Assembly: GCA_964036295.1 (NCBI GenBank)
Contig: OZ038464.1
Span: forward strand, 13,192,001 to 13,256,000
Source of the DNA: Plumapathes pennacea
Taxonomy: Eukaryota; Cnidaria; Anthozoa; Antipatharia; Myriopathidae
Direction of reading: 5' to 3'
Length of the DNA: 64,000 nucleotides
A program made the translations under genes and the position numbers. Below, in pieces: positions 60,375 to 64,000 of this stretch. Each line of letters opens with the position of its first letter. Position 1 is the stretch's first letter. The notes beneath the pieces are model-generated. The model did not search any database and had not been told where the DNA came from. It was given only the letters and a program-made list of their open reading frames with translations.

Positions 60375-63300
60375 TAAGAGCAATATTAAAAACGTATGTG
60401 GATTGCGCGCTAAATTCTCCTACGTTTGCCAATCAATAGAGCAAAATGTTGGACGAAGAAATACCGAGGTACATACTTTCAGACTAAACCGTAAAACTAC
60501 TTGCGAATGTCCACCGATGGCAAAAATGACAGTCAAATTCGGCATTCTGAACGTTGCACGATCGTTGGTTAACTTTGACAGTTTTTCTAGGTACGTTTAG
60601 AAATCTAAAACTTTTCTATTTCTTATGCTACGCCGCAGAATTCAAAGTTAAATGCGTTTTCTTGTCATTTTTTAAAACTTTACTCTATTAGCATCCCTTT
60701 GTGTAACCAAAGCTCATGTTGGGGGCTGCCAAAACCAAGCCTCTCTCTTATAGTAATATCGATAACAAAATAACTCCATCCGGCATGGACAACTGTCAGG
60801 CGGTGCACCGGTTTGAAACGCCCGAGACATAATGCATTCCTGCGTATAACACCTTCTGGCTAGAGTACATTTCCTATTGATAGTGCGTAAAATCGACTAA
60901 ATTTTATCTCGGTGTTCATTTCAATCAATCGATCTAACTGCTCAATGCAATGAAATTAATAATTCCCACGGGGAGAACTCACAGCACCACTTTTCAATTT
61001 TATCAAGTAATGCACATTAATGAATTTGTTGGGCAATATAACTAGTGCAAGACAGCAAGCCTGATACGCGAGAAGAGTTATCAGGCTGATGGTACAAGCA
61101 CAAATTTACTGACTTAATAACTGAAATACCAGAATAAAACGTCTTTTTCTCGTTTATGTTAAGAAAATGCCTTACATTCTTCCTTTAAAAAACTAAACAG
61201 TAATTAACATCATAATTGTGTTCTTTTACAAAAAGAAAGACCTCCCTTCTTTTGTAGCCACTGAAACGACCGACACAGTGAACGCGTTGAGAGCTTATAC
61301 GCCCAGCAGATCGAAATTTAAAGTACGAGAAAAAATATTCGTATTCTTTGTTGGTTCCTTGTTGTATTTCTTCGGTTGAGCAACAGATAGTGAATTCTGA
61401 CGTGTTTTGGTTGCACTAACAAAAGTACACTTATTTATTATCGTCATTATCGATACTAACGCTACTAAAGGATGGCTTCGGGTTTGAGGAAAATTCTACA
61501 AGTTTTGTCATCTTTGCATCAAGTGCAGATTAAACGGAATTTTCGGAAGATGCAGCGGTAACAGCGCTGACTGATCACGTTCTCATCACGTGTTCACAAC
61601 TGACTACTTAATGTTTAAAACTCTATGAAAGTAAACCGCTAGACCAATTAAGGACTTGACAACAGTCCTGCCCAAAACTTGAACAATTACACGTTTTTGT
61701 CTTATTCGAATACCCAAAGGGATTTCGGTTTAAAAAAGCTTATTTCTAACGCCTATTTTACGGCCGGTTGAGCAACATTCTCGTTGGGGAGAGAGAAAAG
61801 GGGTTAGCCTTTTTTTTTTTTACAAACCTCTTTCGTTTTTCTATTCACAAACAAATTTATGACCATTCCGTTTTATTTCCGTGTATAAAACCTTGATAGC
61901 TTTTCTTTCAGTTCCACAGGGAGCACAATATAGATTAATTCAATATCTGTAGTTACTCGGGGTTAGAAGCTAGAAACGAGCCTGAAATGCAACTGATAAA
62001 CACAGATTACGCTGCCACTACTGTCACAAATTTCAGAGTGCTGTGTAGAACGAGGGAAAATTAAAAACAAAAAGTTTCATTGTTACTAAGATTTATTAAA
62101 ATAAGATGCGGGGTATCTGTAATTTAACAGACGACTGACAGTATTTCGTAGCATACTAATTTATTATGCGTTTTGAAATCGCATATTATTGTAGCACTTA
62201 CATGCAGTATAATTACAAAATAGAACTAGCGAAACATCACCGCAAACATCGGGACTAGAAGTGCCAAACTTGCAAGACTGAAGTTACTGTGTTTGTATTT
62301 TCACTCCCAAGGATGATCAACTTTAATTTTCTCCTAAACTTTCTCACCATAGATACATAGTACAGTATTGAGAATTTGACTTTTGGTAGGTTGCTGCTCA
62401 CTTAAAAACCTGATTAAACTGTCGCATCTCAATACAAAATCACACATTCTCTTCTCGAAGAGCTGGATAACTTGGAAGTGAAAAGGTTAAGGTCCAAATA
62501 CTAGCGACAATGCTCTCACAAGCATCTTTGCGTTTAACTCTCCAGGTATGAAGTGACAGTTTCCAAGTTTTCACTAAAACTTCATGAAAAAACCCTCAGG
62601 ACTGATGTTGGATTCACTGCAGGTCGATGTCACAGAAAACTACCTCTTTTTAGATGGCATTCAAATCCTGCCTCGCCTAATCTTCTTTACTGCTTAAAAC
62701 TGTAATAAAGCTGAACAACAGAGACCTGGTCGCTTTTCAGTGAAAACAAATATAGAACCCCGAGTAAACTAATACAGGAAGAGGCAAGAAAGGAAGTTTT
62801 TACAGCAGCTGTTGTGAAGCGGGTATCTGTTCAAGTTAGGCAAGCTTTAAGGTCGTGTGGCGTCAATTTATGACTGTGAATGAAATAAAATGCGATTGCA
62901 ACATATGAGAATATTGTACTTCGTTAGAATGCAACGAAAAGGACTCAAGCGTCAAGTTACGGCAAGCGAGGTTGTTTCACCCTTAAATCTCTCTATTGTA
63001 CTGTACTTATACCATTGTATACAGGCCCAGTACTGAAAGCCAGTGGAGCTATAAGCACACGGGTGACTGAAACGTGTGCGATTTCTGTTGACAATTTAAT
63101 CAACTCTAAAGCGTTCTCGCGAAGCAATTTTTTAAACTAAAATTAGCAACAAGCCCGTTCCAGATCATGGATCACGTCTCTCTCTCCCCAAAGGGCGGAC
63201 TGATATCTCAAACATTCCAATGAATTTAGTGCACACAATAGCTACCTCAACGTTGTATTCGGCTTTAATTAATGTTCTTCATTGGCCAATTCAGCAGTCA

Positions 63301-63460
63301 CCGTGAGCACTAGGAAAAATATTGGAGGAAAGATCTAAAAGCAGTGTATCGAGTACCGGATGACAAGAACTGCTCAGTATTTGGTGGCAAGTTTGCAAAA
63401 ACGACGGCCCACAAGGGCGTAAAGCAAAGCCGCAGTTGCACAACAATTACTCGTCTCTTG
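60375..63460. other. No gene recognised between bHLH genes
   Basis: One TTAA-MITE in minus orientation (62301-62489). Remaining sequence is AT-rich and unique-looking, with no frame that resembles a known family. As it lies between two bHLH-type genes it may hold regulatory DNA. Confidence 0.45.
62301..62489 (-). mobile_element. TTAA-MITE copy
   Basis: TCACTCCCAAGGATGATCAA, CTTTAATTTTCTCCTAAACT, TTTCTCACCATAGATACATA and the end GGAAGTGAAAAGGTTAAGG follow the family in reverse orientation. Confidence 0.7.
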
Positions 63461-63468
63461 TCTTCTAG

Positions 63469-64000
63469 ATGACTGTATCTTCTTTGACAAACCATTGTGC
63501 GCATTGTAGTAGTCCTAATATAAACTGGCAGGATTATCTTGACAAAGTCAAAGTTGTAGACAGTCAAGCGTCCTGTTCAACACAAAGTATAAAAATTGCA
63601 GAAATGTCGAACGAGGTATGCGACCCTGTCCCAGCTAAAGTTGGACCTTCAGCTCAGAAAGCCAAAAAGACAAGAAGAAAAGATCGCCGGAAGCCTGCCC
63701 TTAAAGAGAATATTAAGAAACAGCGGAAGGAACCTGGGAAGGCTTTCGAAAACCTACCCGAAATTCAGTTATTCAGGCGCTTTGCGATAAGTTATGTGTC
63801 GCATCCTGGAAACGAAGAGCAAAAAGCAGCTGTTTTAAAGAAAAATCATCTCTCAGATGGCCTTGACATCCTCAGCAGAGTTGGGATGGAAGTCGATTGT
63901 GCATGGAGTCTACAGCAGCCAACGAGCGACCCAGCTTCTCAGAGCACAGCTCAGGAGACAAATTGTGATGCTCAAGCTAAATGCACTGTCTCAGGCCCGG
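63469..64000 (+). CDS. Divergent HLH-like gene, truncated by window end
   Basis: From ATG at 63469, directly after an in-frame TAG, the frame stays open for 177 codons to the end of the window. An internal ATG at 63604 (codon 46) is an alternative start, and an AATTGCAG before it could instead be a splice acceptor. Residues about 66-88 are very basic (KKTRRKDRRKPALK then IKKQRK). Then come LPEI and LFRRFAISYVS (about 96-111), which align with LPKISILRFAISYIS of the bHLH gene at 57 kb. The consensus NxRERxRM basic motif is absent and the loop appears about five residues shorter. The rest is Ser/Thr/Gln-rich. I read it as a diverged bHLH paralogue that may not bind E-boxes. The similarity is short, and confidence in the family call is modest. 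Confidence 0.6.
   Translation, partial: MTVSSLTNHCAHCSSPNINWQDYLDKVKVVDSQASCSTQSIKIAEMSNEVCDPVPAKVGPSAQKAKKTRRKDRRKPALKENIKKQRKEPGKAFENLPEIQLFRRFAISYVSHPGNEEQKAAVLKKNHLSDGLDILSRVGMEVDCAWSLQQPTSDPASQSTAQETNCDAQAKCTVSGP

Overview
The window is animal nuclear DNA, most likely from a stony coral or a close cnidarian relative. The genes are split by GT-AG introns (one is GC-AG). Intergenic DNA is AT-rich and full of short inverted-repeat transposons, including a tRNA-Ser-type SINE and several repeat families I associate with coral genomes. Species is not determinable by eye. One gap of exactly 200 N lies at 14001-14200.

Layout. (1) 1-5.85 kb: no gene recognised; short repeats only. (2) 5.93-11.06 kb, plus strand: a four-exon gene for a type II membrane C-type lectin. 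Exons 3 and 4 each carry a nearly identical C-type lectin domain, and exon 3 looks like a chimera made by one tandem duplication. (3) 12.40-25.97 kb, minus strand: a complete 11-exon gene for the ER co-chaperone DNAJC1 (ERdj1/MTJ1 type), rebuilt here as 558 aa. Intron 7 holds about 4.16 kb of uninterrupted ATG/CAT triplet repeat ending some 55 bases from a splice acceptor. (4) 26-39 kb: about 13 kb without a recognised gene. (5) 39.05-39.94 kb, minus strand: a two-exon Ptf1a orthologue (193 aa) with the bHLH domain and both C-terminal tryptophan motifs. (6) 40-53 kb: no gene recognised; repeats. (7) 53.0-64.0 kb: three more bHLH or bHLH-like genes, one on the minus strand (53.0-53.4), one on the plus strand (57.0-59.05, two exons), and an open frame running off the window end (63.47-64.0) whose HLH-like segment has lost the DNA-binding basic consensus.

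Together the right half is a small cluster of group A bHLH regulators, with Ptf1a next to DNAJC1. As I recall, the two human orthologues also share one chromosome band region (10p12), so ancient linkage is possible. The lectin gene is a separate accessory locus convergent with DNAJC1.

Mobile DNA is mostly non-autonomous: TTAA-flanked piggyBac-type MITEs (about 14 copies, one with its empty site preserved in the lectin duplication), TAA-flanked Harbinger-type, TA-flanked mariner-type, a GGGCCCGG-ended family, foldback elements, and an 89-bp tandem-repeat family present at five places. No transposase or reverse transcriptase frame was recognised.
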